Shown: positions 6,395 through 17,156, numbered from the stretch's first letter. The stretch: DNA of 20,343 nt from JBOGXF01 sp050694275 (GCA_050694275.1 JBOGXF010000008.1:1-20343); one strand, 5' to 3'. Numbers and translations: made by a program. The notes: generated from the letters alone by a model not told the origin.

Positions 6395-6801
6395 CGAACG
6401 ACTTTCGAGTGCTCGGGGTCGATCACGTCACCGTGACGACTCCCGAGGAGCTCGAAGGCGACGTGCTCGACTGGTACCAGGACTGCCTCGGGCTCGAACG
6501 AGTCGAGAAGCCCGAGGGGACGCGCGCGAGCGGGGGATGGTTTCGCGTCGGGGGGCAAGAGATCCACGTCTCGATCGACCCGCACAACCCGCTGCGCACG
6601 GCCCACTTCGGTCTCGTGGTCGACGACTTCGGCGTGACCGTCGCGCGGCTGCGCGCCCAGGGCTGTCACATCGAGCAGGCGACGCACATTCCCGGGCGCC
6701 GGCGCTGCTTCACCCGCGACCCGGCCGGCAACCAGATCGAGATCGTCGCGTTCGACGAGACCGCCGCCGAGGTCGCCTACGAAGAGGGTGCAGCCACATG
6801 A
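6391..6801 (+). CDS. VOC (glyoxalase/bleomycin-resistance fold) protein
   Basis: A 136-residue single-domain vicinal-oxygen-chelate protein. It has two beta-alpha-beta-beta-beta repeats, starting at VLGVDHVTVTTP and HFGLVVDDF, and ending in the signature DPAGNQIEIVAFDE. Likely metal ligands are His12, His72 and Glu117, so a metalloenzyme is expected, but the substrate cannot be read from the sequence. Methylmalonyl-CoA epimerase and glyoxalase-like lyases are alternatives; the protein is closest in style to uncharacterised actinobacterial VOC proteins. ATG at 6391 overlaps the small ORF stop by 4 nt, so it is cotranslated with pyrimidine genes. No known VOC step exists in UMP synthesis. Its 3' side is followed by a 140-nt gap with two palindromic repeats before carB. 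Confidence 0.85.
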   Translation: MTNDFRVLGVDHVTVTTPEELEGDVLDWYQDCLGLERVEKPEGTRASGGWFRVGGQEIHVSIDPHNPLRTAHFGLVVDDFGVTVARLRAQGCHIEQATHIPGRRRCFTRDPAGNQIEIVAFDETAAEVAYEEGAAT

Positions 6802-6811
6802 CCTTCCCACT

Positions 6812-6859
6812 TGCCGAGTGGTCGCCACGCGCCCTCACAGGGCGTTCTACGACCACTCG
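6812..6859 (+). repeat. Palindromic repeat, copy 1
   Basis: First of two units with an exact 60-bp period, identical to copy 2 over 48 bases. The core (6815-6859) has an outer 10-bp perfect stem CGAGTGGTCG/CGACCACTCG, an unpaired stretch, and an inner 6-bp stem CGCCCT/AGGGCG with a CAC triloop. No T-tract follows, so it is not an intrinsic terminator. It lies within the pyr operon and would be transcribed as a hairpin between the VOC gene and carB. Confidence 0.93.
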
Positions 6860-6871
6860 ACCAAAGCCCGG

Positions 6872-6921
6872 TGCCGAGTGGTCGCCACGCGCCCTCACAG
6901 GGCGTTCTACGACCACTCGGC
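6872..6921 (+). repeat. Palindromic repeat, copy 2
   Basis: Same 45-base core as copy 1 (6875-6919), with the outer stem extended to 12 bp by GC/GC on either side. The exact identity with copy 1 suggests a recent tandem duplication of a 60-bp unit. carB starts 20 nt downstream, so the hairpin could affect mRNA stability or carB translation. Confidence 0.93.
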
Positions 6922-6941
6922 GCAAAGACGGGGGGCGCTAG

Positions 6942-10198
<3,257 letters not shown>

Positions 10199-10202
<4 letters not shown>

Positions 10203-11146
10203 CCACCAACGCACAGATGTCGTCGGGCGAGGTGCTGTCGCACAAGAAGTACGGCGAGCACTTTCACTCGCTCACGATCGTCGCCCCCGACATCGGCGAG
10301 AAGGTGCGGCCCGGCCAGTTCGTCAACATCCGTTGCGGCGAGGATCGCAGCTACATACTCCGCCGGCCCTTCTCCATCTACCGCGTCCACAAGCGGGGGG
10401 GCTGGGCGTCCACGATCGAGATCGTTTTCGACATCCGGGGGCCGGGGACCGACTACCTCGCCTCGTTGAGATCGCACTCGATCGTCGACCTCGTCGGCCC
10501 CCTCGGTCGCGGCTTCGCGCTCCCTCGGCGGCGGGCGCACTGCTTGCTGGTCGGCGGCGGGATCGGCGCGGCGCCGCTGTTCTTCCTCGCGGACGACCTC
10601 CGCAACGAGGGTCACAGGGTGGACGTCATCTTCGGGGCGCGGGACGCGCGCTTCCTTCTCAATCCGATCGAGGTCAGACGGCTCGCGTCGGTCTGCAGGC
10701 TCACGACCGAAGACGGAAGCGCGGGAGACCGGGGCCGCGTCACCGACGTGCTGGCCGAGACGATCGAACGTTGTTCGACCGAGGTCGTGTACACGTGCGG
10801 CCCCCACCCGATGCTCTCCGCGGTATCGAGGATCTGCGTCGATCGCAAGATTCCCGTTCAGGTTGCGGTCGAGGAGCTGATGGCGTGCGGCTTCGGGGTG
10901 TGCATGACGTGCGTGATGCCGGTGCGCCGCGCGAACCGGCAGGCGCGGCGCGAGGAGACCGAGGACGGCGTCGTCTATGCCCGATCCTGCGTCGAGGGAC
11001 CCGTGTTCAACGGGGCCCACGTCGTATGGGACGGCGACGGGGAGCCGGTGGCGAGCGATCAGGCGGAGCTGTCCCCGGCGGGGGAGCCCGGCCGGCACAC
11101 GATCGTCGACGAGTCCGACACCGAGCACCCGCCCCCGGGGAACTGA
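10199..11146 (+). CDS. pyrK: Dihydroorotate dehydrogenase electron-transfer subunit PyrK
   Basis: Passes electrons from PyrD FMN through a [2Fe-2S] cluster and FAD to NAD+. 315 residues from GTG 10199, which has AGGAGGG 6 nt upstream and overlaps the carB stop; an ATG at 10217 is an alternative. The ferredoxin-reductase-like FAD domain shows RRPFSIY (55-61), and the NAD domain shows GGGIGAAP (119-126) and TCGPHPML (199-206). The cluster ligands are Cys230, Cys235, Cys238 and Cys264, in the PyrK spacing CGFGVCMTC and SCVEGPVF. PyrK proteins are usually about 250-260 residues. Here a C-terminal tail of about 35 residues, rich in Asp, Glu, Pro and Ser, follows the last conserved block; it has no recognised motif. 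Together with pyrD it defines a class 1B enzyme. Confidence 0.96.
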
Positions 11147-11148
11147 CC

Positions 11149-12087
11149 GTGGAGAACGAGGGCGTGGACCTGACGACCACCCTTGGCTCGGTGGAGCTCT
11201 CGAATCCGGTCCTGGTTGCGTCGGGAACGTTCGGGGCCGGGCGCGAGGGGGCCGCGTTCGTGGAGCTCTCGAGCCTCGGCGGGATCATCGTCAAGTCGAT
11301 GACCGTCGTTCCCTGGAAAGGCAAGCCCACGCCCAGGATGTGCGAGACCCCGTCCGGGATGCTGAACGCGATCGGCATCCAGAACAAGGGCGTCGACCAC
11401 TTCATCACCGAAGATCTCCCGTGGCTGACCAAGCGGGGCGCGACGGTCGTGGCGTCGATCGCCGGCAACACGGTCGACGAATTCGTGCGCGTCGCCGACA
11501 AGCTCCGGACCGGCGGGAGAGGGATGGCCGCGGTCGAGGTCAACATCTCGTGCCCCAACCTGGAAGACCGCAACAACATGTTCGCCCATTCCCCGGATGC
11601 GACCGCGGCGGTCGTGGGCCGGGTGAAGGCCGCCCTCAAACGCGTGCCCGTTTTTCCCAAGCTCTCTCCGAACGTGACCTCGCTGACCGAGATCGCGGCG
11701 GCCGCAGTCGACGCGGGTGCCGACGGTTTGTCCCTCGTCAACACGGTGTTCGGCATGGCCATAGACGTCGAGACGAGACGCCCAAAGCTCGCCGGCACAG
11801 TGGGCGGGCTGTCGGGCCCCGCCATCCGGCCGATCGCCGTGCGCGCGGTCCACGAGGTCTATCGCGCCTTCCCACACGTCCCGATCATCGGACAGGGCGG
11901 CATCGCCTCGGCCGAGGACGCGCTCGAGCTCATGCTCGCCGGCGCCACTGCGGTGGCGGTTGGAACCAGCAACTTCTTCAACCCGCGCGCGGCGACCGAG
12001 GTCGCCGAGGGAATTGCCGCATACATGGCTCGCCACGGCATCGCGAGCACGAGCGAGCTCGTTGGTGCCGTCAAGCTGGAGGGCTGA
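11149..12087 (+). CDS. pyrD: Dihydroorotate dehydrogenase catalytic subunit, class 1B
   Basis: Oxidises dihydroorotate to orotate on FMN. 312 residues from GTG at 11149, 2 nt after pyrK; a second in-frame GTG at 11164 would remove five residues and matches the usual family N-terminus slightly better. The TIM barrel shows NPVLVASGTFG, a substrate loop with NAIGIQNKG, and NISCPN with Cys135 as the active-site base. Class 1 enzymes use cysteine here, whereas the membrane class 2 uses serine. FMN phosphate contacts are in IIGQGGI and AVAVGTSNFF. There is no N-terminal membrane helix, so it is cytosolic and should depend on the neighbouring PyrK. Mycobacterium uses class 2 PyrD instead, which is useful for placing this lineage. 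Confidence 0.97.
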   Translation: MENEGVDLTTTLGSVELSNPVLVASGTFGAGREGAAFVELSSLGGIIVKSMTVVPWKGKPTPRMCETPSGMLNAIGIQNKGVDHFITEDLPWLTKRGATVVASIAGNTVDEFVRVADKLRTGGRGMAAVEVNISCPNLEDRNNMFAHSPDATAAVVGRVKAALKRVPVFPKLSPNVTSLTEIAAAAVDAGADGLSLVNTVFGMAIDVETRRPKLAGTVGGLSGPAIRPIAVRAVHEVYRAFPHVPIIGQGGIASAEDALELMLAGATAVAVGTSNFFNPRAATEVAEGIAAYMARHGIASTSELVGAVKLEG

Positions 12088-12091
12088 TCGG

Positions 12092-12790
12092 ATGGTGGCG
12101 GGTAGCCCGCTGTGCGTCGCACTGGATGCGACCGACCGCGCGACCATTCTTGGATGGGCCGACGCGACCGAGCCTCACGTCGGGCTCTTCAAGATCGGTT
12201 TGGCCGCGTTCGGGGCGTGCGGCCCCGACATCGTCCGGGAGCTGTCGGGGCGGCGGCCGTTGTTCCTGGACCTCAAGTTCCACGACATTCCCGCGACGAT
12301 CGAGGCGGCGGTGGGGGCGATCTCTGGTCTGGGCGCGCGCTACACGACGGTGCACGCAAGCGCCGGCGCAGACGCGGTCAAGGCCGCGGCCGCGGCGGCG
12401 GGCCCCGACCTGTCTGTTCTGGGCGTGACGATCCTTACCAGCCTCGACGAAATGGATCTCGAGCGCGTCGGCATCGCCGGTCCGATCGAGGACGCGGTCT
12501 TGCGTCTGGGCGAGCTCGCCCTCGGAGCGGGCGCCGAGGGGCTCGTGTGTTCTCCGCTCGAGGTCGCGGCTCTGCGCGCCCGATTCGGGCCACAGCGCGG
12601 AGGCCCGATCCTCGTCGTGCCGGGGATCCGTCCGGCGGGCGCCCTGCCCTCGAACGACCAGCGACGCACGATGACGCCGAGGGAGACGCTCGATGCCGGC
12701 GCCGACGTCATAGTCGTAGGACGGCCGATCACCGGCGCGGACGATCCCGGCGCTTCGGCGCGCGCTCTGGAACGGGAGATCGGCGGATGA
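12092..12790 (+). CDS. pyrF: Orotidine 5'-phosphate decarboxylase
   Basis: Decarboxylates OMP to UMP, the last step of the pathway. 232 residues, type 1 (E. coli/Bacillus-like) length. The catalytic tetrad motif DLKFHDIP is at residues 60-67, with Asp60, Lys62 and Asp65. The opening LCVALDATD, the VHASAGAD strand, VTILTS, the phosphate-gripper region VPGIRPAG and the closing VVGRPIT are all as expected. This differs from the longer type 2 form of Mycobacterium. ATG at 12092 follows the pyrD stop by 4 nt and has GGAGGG 8 nt upstream. Its stop overlaps pyrE by 4 nt, so the last two enzymes of the pathway are translationally linked. Their order (F before E) is reversed relative to the reactions. 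Confidence 0.97.
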   Translation: MVAGSPLCVALDATDRATILGWADATEPHVGLFKIGLAAFGACGPDIVRELSGRRPLFLDLKFHDIPATIEAAVGAISGLGARYTTVHASAGADAVKAAAAAAGPDLSVLGVTILTSLDEMDLERVGIAGPIEDAVLRLGELALGAGAEGLVCSPLEVAALRARFGPQRGGPILVVPGIRPAGALPSNDQRRTMTPRETLDAGADVIVVGRPITGADDPGASARALEREIGG

Positions 12791-13368
12791 ATCCCGCCGA
12801 GATCCGCGAAGTCCTGGAGCGAAGAGGAGCGATCTTGACCGGGCACTTCCTCCTCTCGTCGGGACGCCATTCGGACGTCTACGTCCAGAAGTTCAGGGTG
12901 TTCGAGGATCCCAGGCTGACGCAGCGATTCGGCGAGGCCATCGCGGCCGGTTTCCCAGATGCGTTCGACGTCGTGGCCGCCCCGGCGGTGGGAGCGATCG
13001 TCCTCGGATTTGCCACCGCGCTGGCGGTCGACGCTCGCTTCGTCATCGCCGAGCGCGTCGAGGGCGCGATGGTTTTTCGACGCGGATTTGCCATTCGCCC
13101 CCACGAACGCGTCCTCGTCGTCGAGGACGTGCTCACCACCGGTGCGTCGGTGCAGGAAGTGATCGATCTCGTCGGAGACGGCCCGGGGAAGCTGGCCGGC
13201 GTCGGCGCGCTGATCGATCGGATGGACCCCACCCGCGCGGGCGGGTTCAACGCGCCGTTCAAGGCGCTGCTCAAGCTCGACGTTGCATCGTGGGAAGCGG
13301 ACGAGTGCCCCCTGTGCGACCGGAACGAGGCACTCGTCGATCCCGGGAGTCGCCGCCTCAGCTCGTAG
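12787..13368 (+). CDS. pyrE: Orotate phosphoribosyltransferase
   Basis: Joins orotate to PRPP to form OMP. 193 residues. The opening ILTGHFLLSSGRHSDVYVQK is typical for PyrE, and the PRPP motif VLVVEDVLTTGAS lies at residues 109-121. A short C-terminal extension has a CPLC motif (Cys174, Cys177), also seen in some Thermus-like PyrE proteins. One Cys pair alone is not enough for a zinc site within a monomer. The loop ERVEGAMVFRRGF holds the catalytic flexible-loop position; lysines common there (KE-K) are replaced by Arg and Glu, which is a family variant rather than a clear defect. ATG at 12787 overlaps the pyrF stop. It is the last gene of the operon; no convincing terminator follows before the mihF promoter. 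Confidence 0.95.
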   Translation: MNPAEIREVLERRGAILTGHFLLSSGRHSDVYVQKFRVFEDPRLTQRFGEAIAAGFPDAFDVVAAPAVGAIVLGFATALAVDARFVIAERVEGAMVFRRGFAIRPHERVLVVEDVLTTGASVQEVIDLVGDGPGKLAGVGALIDRMDPTRAGGFNAPFKALLKLDVASWEADECPLCDRNEALVDPGSRRLSS

Positions 13369-13453
13369 GGACCTCGTAGTCGCCGAGCGCGCTTCGGATT
13401 GTGTGGCGCGCCCAAAAACCCGCCATTAGCAGGAAAAAGACCCGGGTCGCGCG

Positions 13454-13483
13454 TTGCGGCGGGGCGATGCCGCTGCCTATACT
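13454..13483 (+). promoter_or_regulatory. Promoter for the mihF-gmk-rpoZ-coaBC group
   Basis: TTGCGG (13454-13459) and TATACT (13478-13483) with an 18-bp spacer make a good housekeeping promoter. Transcription would start near 13490, about 64 nt before mihF. The 185-bp gap after pyrE contains nothing else coding that I can support. A GCGCGC pair around 13398-13410 could form a weak hairpin, without a T-tract. Confidence 0.7.
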
Positions 13484-13553
13484 GCGGCTCATTAACAACC
13501 CCGGTCCAGCCTGTCGGAGCGCGCCGATGACGGCCTCAGGAAGGAGCATTTCG

Positions 13554-13871
13554 ATGCCTTTGCCACCCCCCCTCAGCGAAGAGCAACGGAGAAAGGCGCT
13601 CGAGAAGGCGGCCATCGCCCGACGCTTGAGGGCGGAGCTGAAGGAGCAGCTCAAGAGCGGCCGGACCACGCTCAAGGAACTGCTCGAACGCACCGGGGAT
13701 GAGATCGTCGGCAAGATGAAGGTCTCCACCGTCCTCGAATCGCTGCCGGGGGTGGGACGGGTGCGCGCCCGCAAGCTGATGGAGCGCCTCGACATCTCGG
13801 AATCACGACGAATGCGCGGCCTCGGGGCGAAGCAGAAGGAGAACCTGCTCAACGAGTTCGCCCGTCGCTGA
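13554..13871 (+). CDS. mihF: Actinobacterial integration host factor mIHF
   Basis: A small nucleoid-associated DNA-binding protein confined to Actinobacteria, needed for phage L5 integration in mycobacteria and essential for growth there. The 105-residue product equals the length of the functional short form in Mycobacterium. A long N-terminal helix (residues 7-50, many Lys, Arg and Glu) is followed by the helix-two-turn-helix DNA contact LPGVGRVRARKLM (64-76), then ESRRMRGLGAKQKENLL. ATG at 13554 has AGGAAGGAG 7 nt upstream; longer upstream in-frame starts were rejected for that reason and because of the family length. Its position directly before gmk and rpoZ is the same as in Mycobacterium and Streptomyces. 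It is the best single piece of evidence for the phylum. Confidence 0.96.
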   Translation: MPLPPPLSEEQRRKALEKAAIARRLRAELKEQLKSGRTTLKELLERTGDEIVGKMKVSTVLESLPGVGRVRARKLMERLDISESRRMRGLGAKQKENLLNEFARR

Positions 13872-13887
13872 CCCCCGCGACCCGTCC

Positions 13888-14460
13888 TTGACCACGCCCG
13901 CTCATCCTCGCTCGACACGGGGTCGGCTGTTCGTCATCTCCGGTCCCTCGGGTGCGGGGAAAGGGACCGTGGTCAGAGAGATTCTCCGCCTGCGCCCCGA
14001 CATCTACCTGTCGGTGTCCGCGACCACCCGGCCCGCCCGACGAGGGGAGCGAAACGGCATCGACTACCGGTTCATCGGACGAGAACAGTTCATCGGGATG
14101 AGAGACCGCGGCGAGTTCCTCGAGTCGGCCGAGGTCTACGGCAACCTCTACGGCACGCCCCGCCGGCCGGTCGAGGACGCGATCGTCTCGGGCCGCGATG
14201 TGATCTGCGAGCTCGACATCCAGGGGGCGGGCTCGATCAAGCGGGCGAAACCTGAATCGGTCCTGATTTTCATCGAGCCACCGTCGTTCGACGAGCTCGT
14301 TGGCCGGCTACGTGGGCGCGGCACCGAGGACGCCGAGGCCCTCGGCCAGCGCCTCCGAGCGGCGTACGACGAGATCAAGCAAAAGCGGCTGTACGACCAC
14401 ATCGTCATCAACGAGGAGCTCGAGGAGGCCGTCGCCGAAGTCCTCCGTATAATTGAGTGA
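13888..14460 (+). CDS. gmk: Guanylate kinase
   Basis: Phosphorylates GMP to GDP with ATP. 190 residues from TTG 13888, the only start codon in frame between the mihF stop and the P-loop. No ribosome-binding site is evident, so initiation may depend on coupling to mihF (16-nt gap). The P-loop GPSGAGKG is at residues 19-26. The GMP-binding domain has SATTRPARRGE and DYRFI, with ESAEVYGNLYGTP, and the strand LDIQGA lies near residue 108. The lid and C-terminal region has RLRGRGTED and YDHIVIN. Full length for the family. A consensus -10 TATAAT lies within its last codons and may serve rpoZ. Confidence 0.96.
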   Translation: MTTPAHPRSTRGRLFVISGPSGAGKGTVVREILRLRPDIYLSVSATTRPARRGERNGIDYRFIGREQFIGMRDRGEFLESAEVYGNLYGTPRRPVEDAIVSGRDVICELDIQGAGSIKRAKPESVLIFIEPPSFDELVGRLRGRGTEDAEALGQRLRAAYDEIKQKRLYDHIVINEELEEAVAEVLRIIE

Positions 14461-14487
14461 CGTTCACCACCATGACTGGAGCCAGTC
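14448..14487 (+). promoter_or_regulatory. Internal promoter and inverted repeat ahead of rpoZ
   Basis: TATAAT at 14448-14453 is a perfect -10 hexamer inside the last gmk codons; the -35 region shows no good match. A start near 14460 would give a 70-nt leader before rpoZ. This leader contains a perfect inverted repeat, GACTGG-AG-CCAGTC (14474-14487), which may be a protein-binding site or a small hairpin. The remaining leader to 14517 shows no feature. Confidence 0.42.
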
Positions 14488-14530
14488 CGGTCGACGCTGC
14501 ACCCGATCCCGTGAAAGAAGGAGTTGCCAA

Positions 14531-14779
14531 GTGATCGACCCCAAGATCGAGAACCTGCTCGAGGACGTCGACTCCAAGTACACCCTCGTCATCCTCGCGG
14601 CCAGGAGAGGCCGGCAGATCAATGCGTACTTCAGCCAGCTTGGCGAGGGCATCGCCGAGTACACGCCGCCTCAGGTGCCGCTGACGGCGGAGCGGGCACC
14701 GAAGTCGCTCTCCATCGCCCTCCAGGAGATCGCCGAGGGCAAGGTTTCCTACGAGCGCACGACCGACAGCGCCAAGTAG
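14531..14779 (+). CDS. rpoZ: RNA polymerase omega subunit
   Basis: Omega helps assemble beta-prime into RNA polymerase. The GTG at 14531, with AAGGAG 7 nt upstream, gives an 82-residue protein. It opens with IDPKIENLLEDVDSKYTLV, followed by the conserved ILAARRGRQIN and, after a variable loop, KSLSIALQEIAEGKVSY. An earlier in-frame ATG at 14453 would add 26 unrelated residues and overlap gmk, so it was rejected. The length is short but usual for actinobacterial omega. The place between gmk and coaBC is conserved across many bacteria. Confidence 0.95.
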   Translation: MIDPKIENLLEDVDSKYTLVILAARRGRQINAYFSQLGEGIAEYTPPQVPLTAERAPKSLSIALQEIAEGKVSYERTTDSAK

Positions 14780-14801
14780 AGCTGGGTTGGTCGACTAGCC
14801 G

Positions 14802-16043
14802 ATGACCGCGCCGGATCTTTCGATTGAAGGCACGGCGGCGCAGGGCCGCAAGGTCCTGCTGTGCGTCACCGGCGGAATCGCCGCGTACAAGGTCGTTGAG
14901 GTCGCGCGCGCCTTGAGCCAGCTCGGAGCCGACGTAAGAGTCGTCATGACGCCGTCGGCCCAGCAGTTCGTTGGGCCTCAGACCTTCGCGGGAGTGACCG
15001 GCAACCCGGTCTCGACCGAGCTGTTCGGCGACTCCCCCGACGCGGCCCACGTCGAGCTGGCGCGGGGAGCCGACCTCGCGATCGTCGCTCCCGCAACGGC
15101 CAACTCGATCATGAAAGTCGCTCTTGGCGTCGCCGACGACGTCTTCTCGGCGACCATGCTGATGGCGCGCTGCCCGATTCTCGTCGCTCCCGCCATGCAC
15201 ACCGAGATGTGGGAGCATCCTGCGACCACCGCGCACGTCGCGACTCTCGTCGAGCGTGGCGTGCGGATCGTCGGTCCCGCGGTGGGCCCACTGATATCGG
15301 GTGACGTCGGACCTGGACGCATGGTCGAGCCGGACGAGATAGTCGCTTCCGCCCTCGAGGCTCTGGGTCGAGCGCAGGACCTGGCCGGACGCCGGATCGT
15401 GGTCACGGCGGGGGGGACCCAGGAGCCGATCGATCCGGTGCGCTTCATCGGGAACCGCTCCTCGGGTCTCATGGGCGTGGCGGTCGCGCGCGAGGCGCTG
15501 GCACGCGGGGCCAAGGTGACCCTGATCGTCGGCCCGACCAACGTCTCGCTTCCGGCGGGAGCCGACGTCACTCCCGTGCGGACCGCGGACGAGATGCGGG
15601 AGGCGGTGTTCGAGCGGGCCGGCGACGCGGACGCGATCGTGAAGGCCGCCGCGGTCGCAGACTTCAAGCCCGCCAGGTCCGTGACGAGAAAGCTGAAGAA
15701 GGCCACCGGGCCACCCGAGGTCCACCTCGTCCCCACCCCCGACATCCTTGCCGAGCTCGGTGCCTCGCCCGACGCGCGCAAACCCGGCGGCGTCCTTGTC
15801 GGGTTTGCCGCCGAGACCGAGAGCGATGTCGAACGTCTCACCGCGGTGGCGCGCGACAAGCTCGCGGCGAAAGGGGCCGATGTGATCGTTGCCAACGATG
15901 TCTCGAGTCCCGATTCGGGTTTCGGCGCGCGCACCAATCGGGCAGTGATCGCCGACCGGAACGGGGTCGTCGACGCGGGCCTGGTGACGAAAGAAGCGCT
16001 CGCCGCCGCGCTCGTCGACAAGATCGTCGAGCTTCTCGACTAG
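14802..16043 (+). CDS. coaBC: Bifunctional phosphopantothenoylcysteine decarboxylase / synthase
   Basis: Joins 4'-phosphopantothenate with cysteine and then decarboxylates the product to 4'-phosphopantetheine, on the way to CoA. 413 residues. The N-terminal flavin-dependent CoaC half has VTGGIAAYK (22-30), the active-site His83 in AAHVEL, PATANS (97-102) and APAMHTEMW (129-137). The usual Cys of the substrate flap (near 165) is replaced by Ser/Gly in SGDVGPGRM. The C-terminal CoaB half starts at TAGGTQEPID (202-211) with IGNRSSG, and continues with AAVADFKP, KKATGPP and GFAAET. CoaB of this type uses CTP. ATG at 14802 lies 22 nt after rpoZ without a clear ribosome-binding site. The accessory island starts right after it. 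Confidence 0.97.
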   Translation: MTAPDLSIEGTAAQGRKVLLCVTGGIAAYKVVEVARALSQLGADVRVVMTPSAQQFVGPQTFAGVTGNPVSTELFGDSPDAAHVELARGADLAIVAPATANSIMKVALGVADDVFSATMLMARCPILVAPAMHTEMWEHPATTAHVATLVERGVRIVGPAVGPLISGDVGPGRMVEPDEIVASALEALGRAQDLAGRRIVVTAGGTQEPIDPVRFIGNRSSGLMGVAVAREALARGAKVTLIVGPTNVSLPAGADVTPVRTADEMREAVFERAGDADAIVKAAAVADFKPARSVTRKLKKATGPPEVHLVPTPDILAELGASPDARKPGGVLVGFAAETESDVERLTAVARDKLAAKGADVIVANDVSSPDSGFGARTNRAVIADRNGVVDAGLVTKEALAAALVDKIVELLD

Positions 16044-16057
16044 CTCGCTCACGCGCT

Positions 16058-16070
16058 TAGCCTGACGAGC
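16058..16070 (+). promoter_or_regulatory. Possible leaderless promoter for the sugar dehydrogenase gene
   Basis: TAGCCT (16058-16063) ends exactly 7 nt before the ATG at 16071, so transcription would begin at the A of the start codon. No ribosome-binding site lies upstream of this ATG, which fits leaderless translation, common in Actinobacteria. The -35 region (around 16033) is weak. Confidence 0.4.
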
Positions 16071-17138
16071 ATGATCCGCACGATCGCGGCCCTCTCGGTG
16101 GCGCTGGGGCTCTTGGGCATGGCCTGCGACGACGACGGTCCGGTGGTCGGAACGCCCGGTCCCGACGCGACCGATACGTCGCCGCCCGCCGCGACGAGCC
16201 CGTCGCCCGACGAGTCGCCGGAGGCGCGCGGCCCCGTGCGGCTCGACGTCGAGGTGGTCGCGCGTGATCTCGACACCGTGTGGTCGCTTGCTTGGGACGC
16301 GCAGGACCGCCTGTGGTTTACCGAACGACCGGGGCGCCTCACGCGTCTGGACGGCCCGACGAGGACCATCGACGGCGTGGTCGAGAACGGGGAGGCCGGG
16401 CTCATGGGCCTCGAGTTCGACGATCGCGGACGCATCTATCTCATGTACACGGCGGAGGGCGAGAACCGGATCGTTCGGCTGGACGACGACGGCTCGCAGG
16501 ACGTCCTCGTCGACGGAATCCCGGCGGCGAGCATTCACGACGGGGGCCGGCTCAGGTTCGGGCCGGACGGAAGTCTGTACGCGTCGACCGGCGACGCGTC
16601 GCAATCCGACCTTGCCGACGACGACTCGAGTCTCGCCGGAAAGATCCTCCGTATCAACGTGCGGTCCGGGAACGCGTCGATCTTCAGCAAGGGTCACCGC
16701 AACGCGCAGGGGCTGTGCTTTGCGCCCGGCGGCCGGTTCCTCTCCACCGAGCACGGCCCCGACTTCGGGGACGAGATCAACGATCTCGTCGAGGGCCAGG
16801 ACTACGGATGGCCGGAGACGTCGGGCAACGGCATCTACAACTACACGCCGACGATCGCGCCCGCGGGGTGTGCGGTCTACGACGGCGACCTCATCCCGCA
16901 GTGGCGGGGGTCGATGCTCTTTGCGACGCTCAAGGACCAGAGCCTCCGCCGCCTCACCTTCAGGCCCAACGGAGCCGTTCGGAACGAGCAAGTCCTCTTC
17001 CAGGAGCGGTTCGGGCGCCTGCGCGACGTCGCGGTCGGGCCCGACGGCGCGATCTACCTCGCGACGTCCAACCACGACGGGCGGGGCTCGCCCCGAGAGG
17101 GCGACGACCGCGTCCTCCGCCTCACCCCGCGAGATTGA
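16071..17138 (+). CDS. PQQ-dependent aldose/sorbosone-type sugar dehydrogenase, predicted lipoprotein
   Basis: A 355-residue six-bladed beta-propeller of the soluble glucose/aldose sugar dehydrogenase family, which oxidises sugars outside the cytoplasm with PQQ. A short signal peptide ends LLGMAC, with Cys19 as likely lipid anchor (the -3 residue is Gly, slightly atypical). A Thr/Ser/Pro/Asp-rich linker runs to about residue 50. Family motifs are HDGGRLRFGPDGSLYASTGD with the catalytic-base His156, then GHRNAQGL (208-215), EHGPDFGDEIN (227-237) and YGWP, which bind PQQ and calcium in homologues. No PQQ synthesis genes are visible, so the cofactor source is open. It lies just after coaBC but has its own possible promoter. 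It is not part of the conserved gmk-metK order, so it is probably an insertion. The 3' end is followed by palindromic repeat copy 3. Confidence 0.88.
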   Translation: MIRTIAALSVALGLLGMACDDDGPVVGTPGPDATDTSPPAATSPSPDESPEARGPVRLDVEVVARDLDTVWSLAWDAQDRLWFTERPGRLTRLDGPTRTIDGVVENGEAGLMGLEFDDRGRIYLMYTAEGENRIVRLDDDGSQDVLVDGIPAASIHDGGRLRFGPDGSLYASTGDASQSDLADDDSSLAGKILRINVRSGNASIFSKGHRNAQGLCFAPGGRFLSTEHGPDFGDEINDLVEGQDYGWPETSGNGIYNYTPTIAPAGCAVYDGDLIPQWRGSMLFATLKDQSLRRLTFRPNGAVRNEQVLFQERFGRLRDVAVGPDGAIYLATSNHDGRGSPREGDDRVLRLTPRD

Positions 17139-17156
17139 GCAGTCCTCCCTCGGCGT

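Noticed and set aside
4792..6828. A 678-codon minus-strand open frame across pyrC, carA and VOC
   Set aside because: It is fully antisense to proteins with clear family motifs. Long antisense frames are expected at about 70% GC, and its translation has no recognisable domain.
6812..6921. Two 48-base repeats considered as a CRISPR fragment
   Set aside because: Only two units with 12-base spacing, strong internal palindromes, further copies far away and no cas genes.
13395..13415. GCGCGC-rich hairpin after pyrE as operon terminator
   Set aside because: The stem is short, the loop is large and no T-run follows. It would be expected by chance in this base composition.
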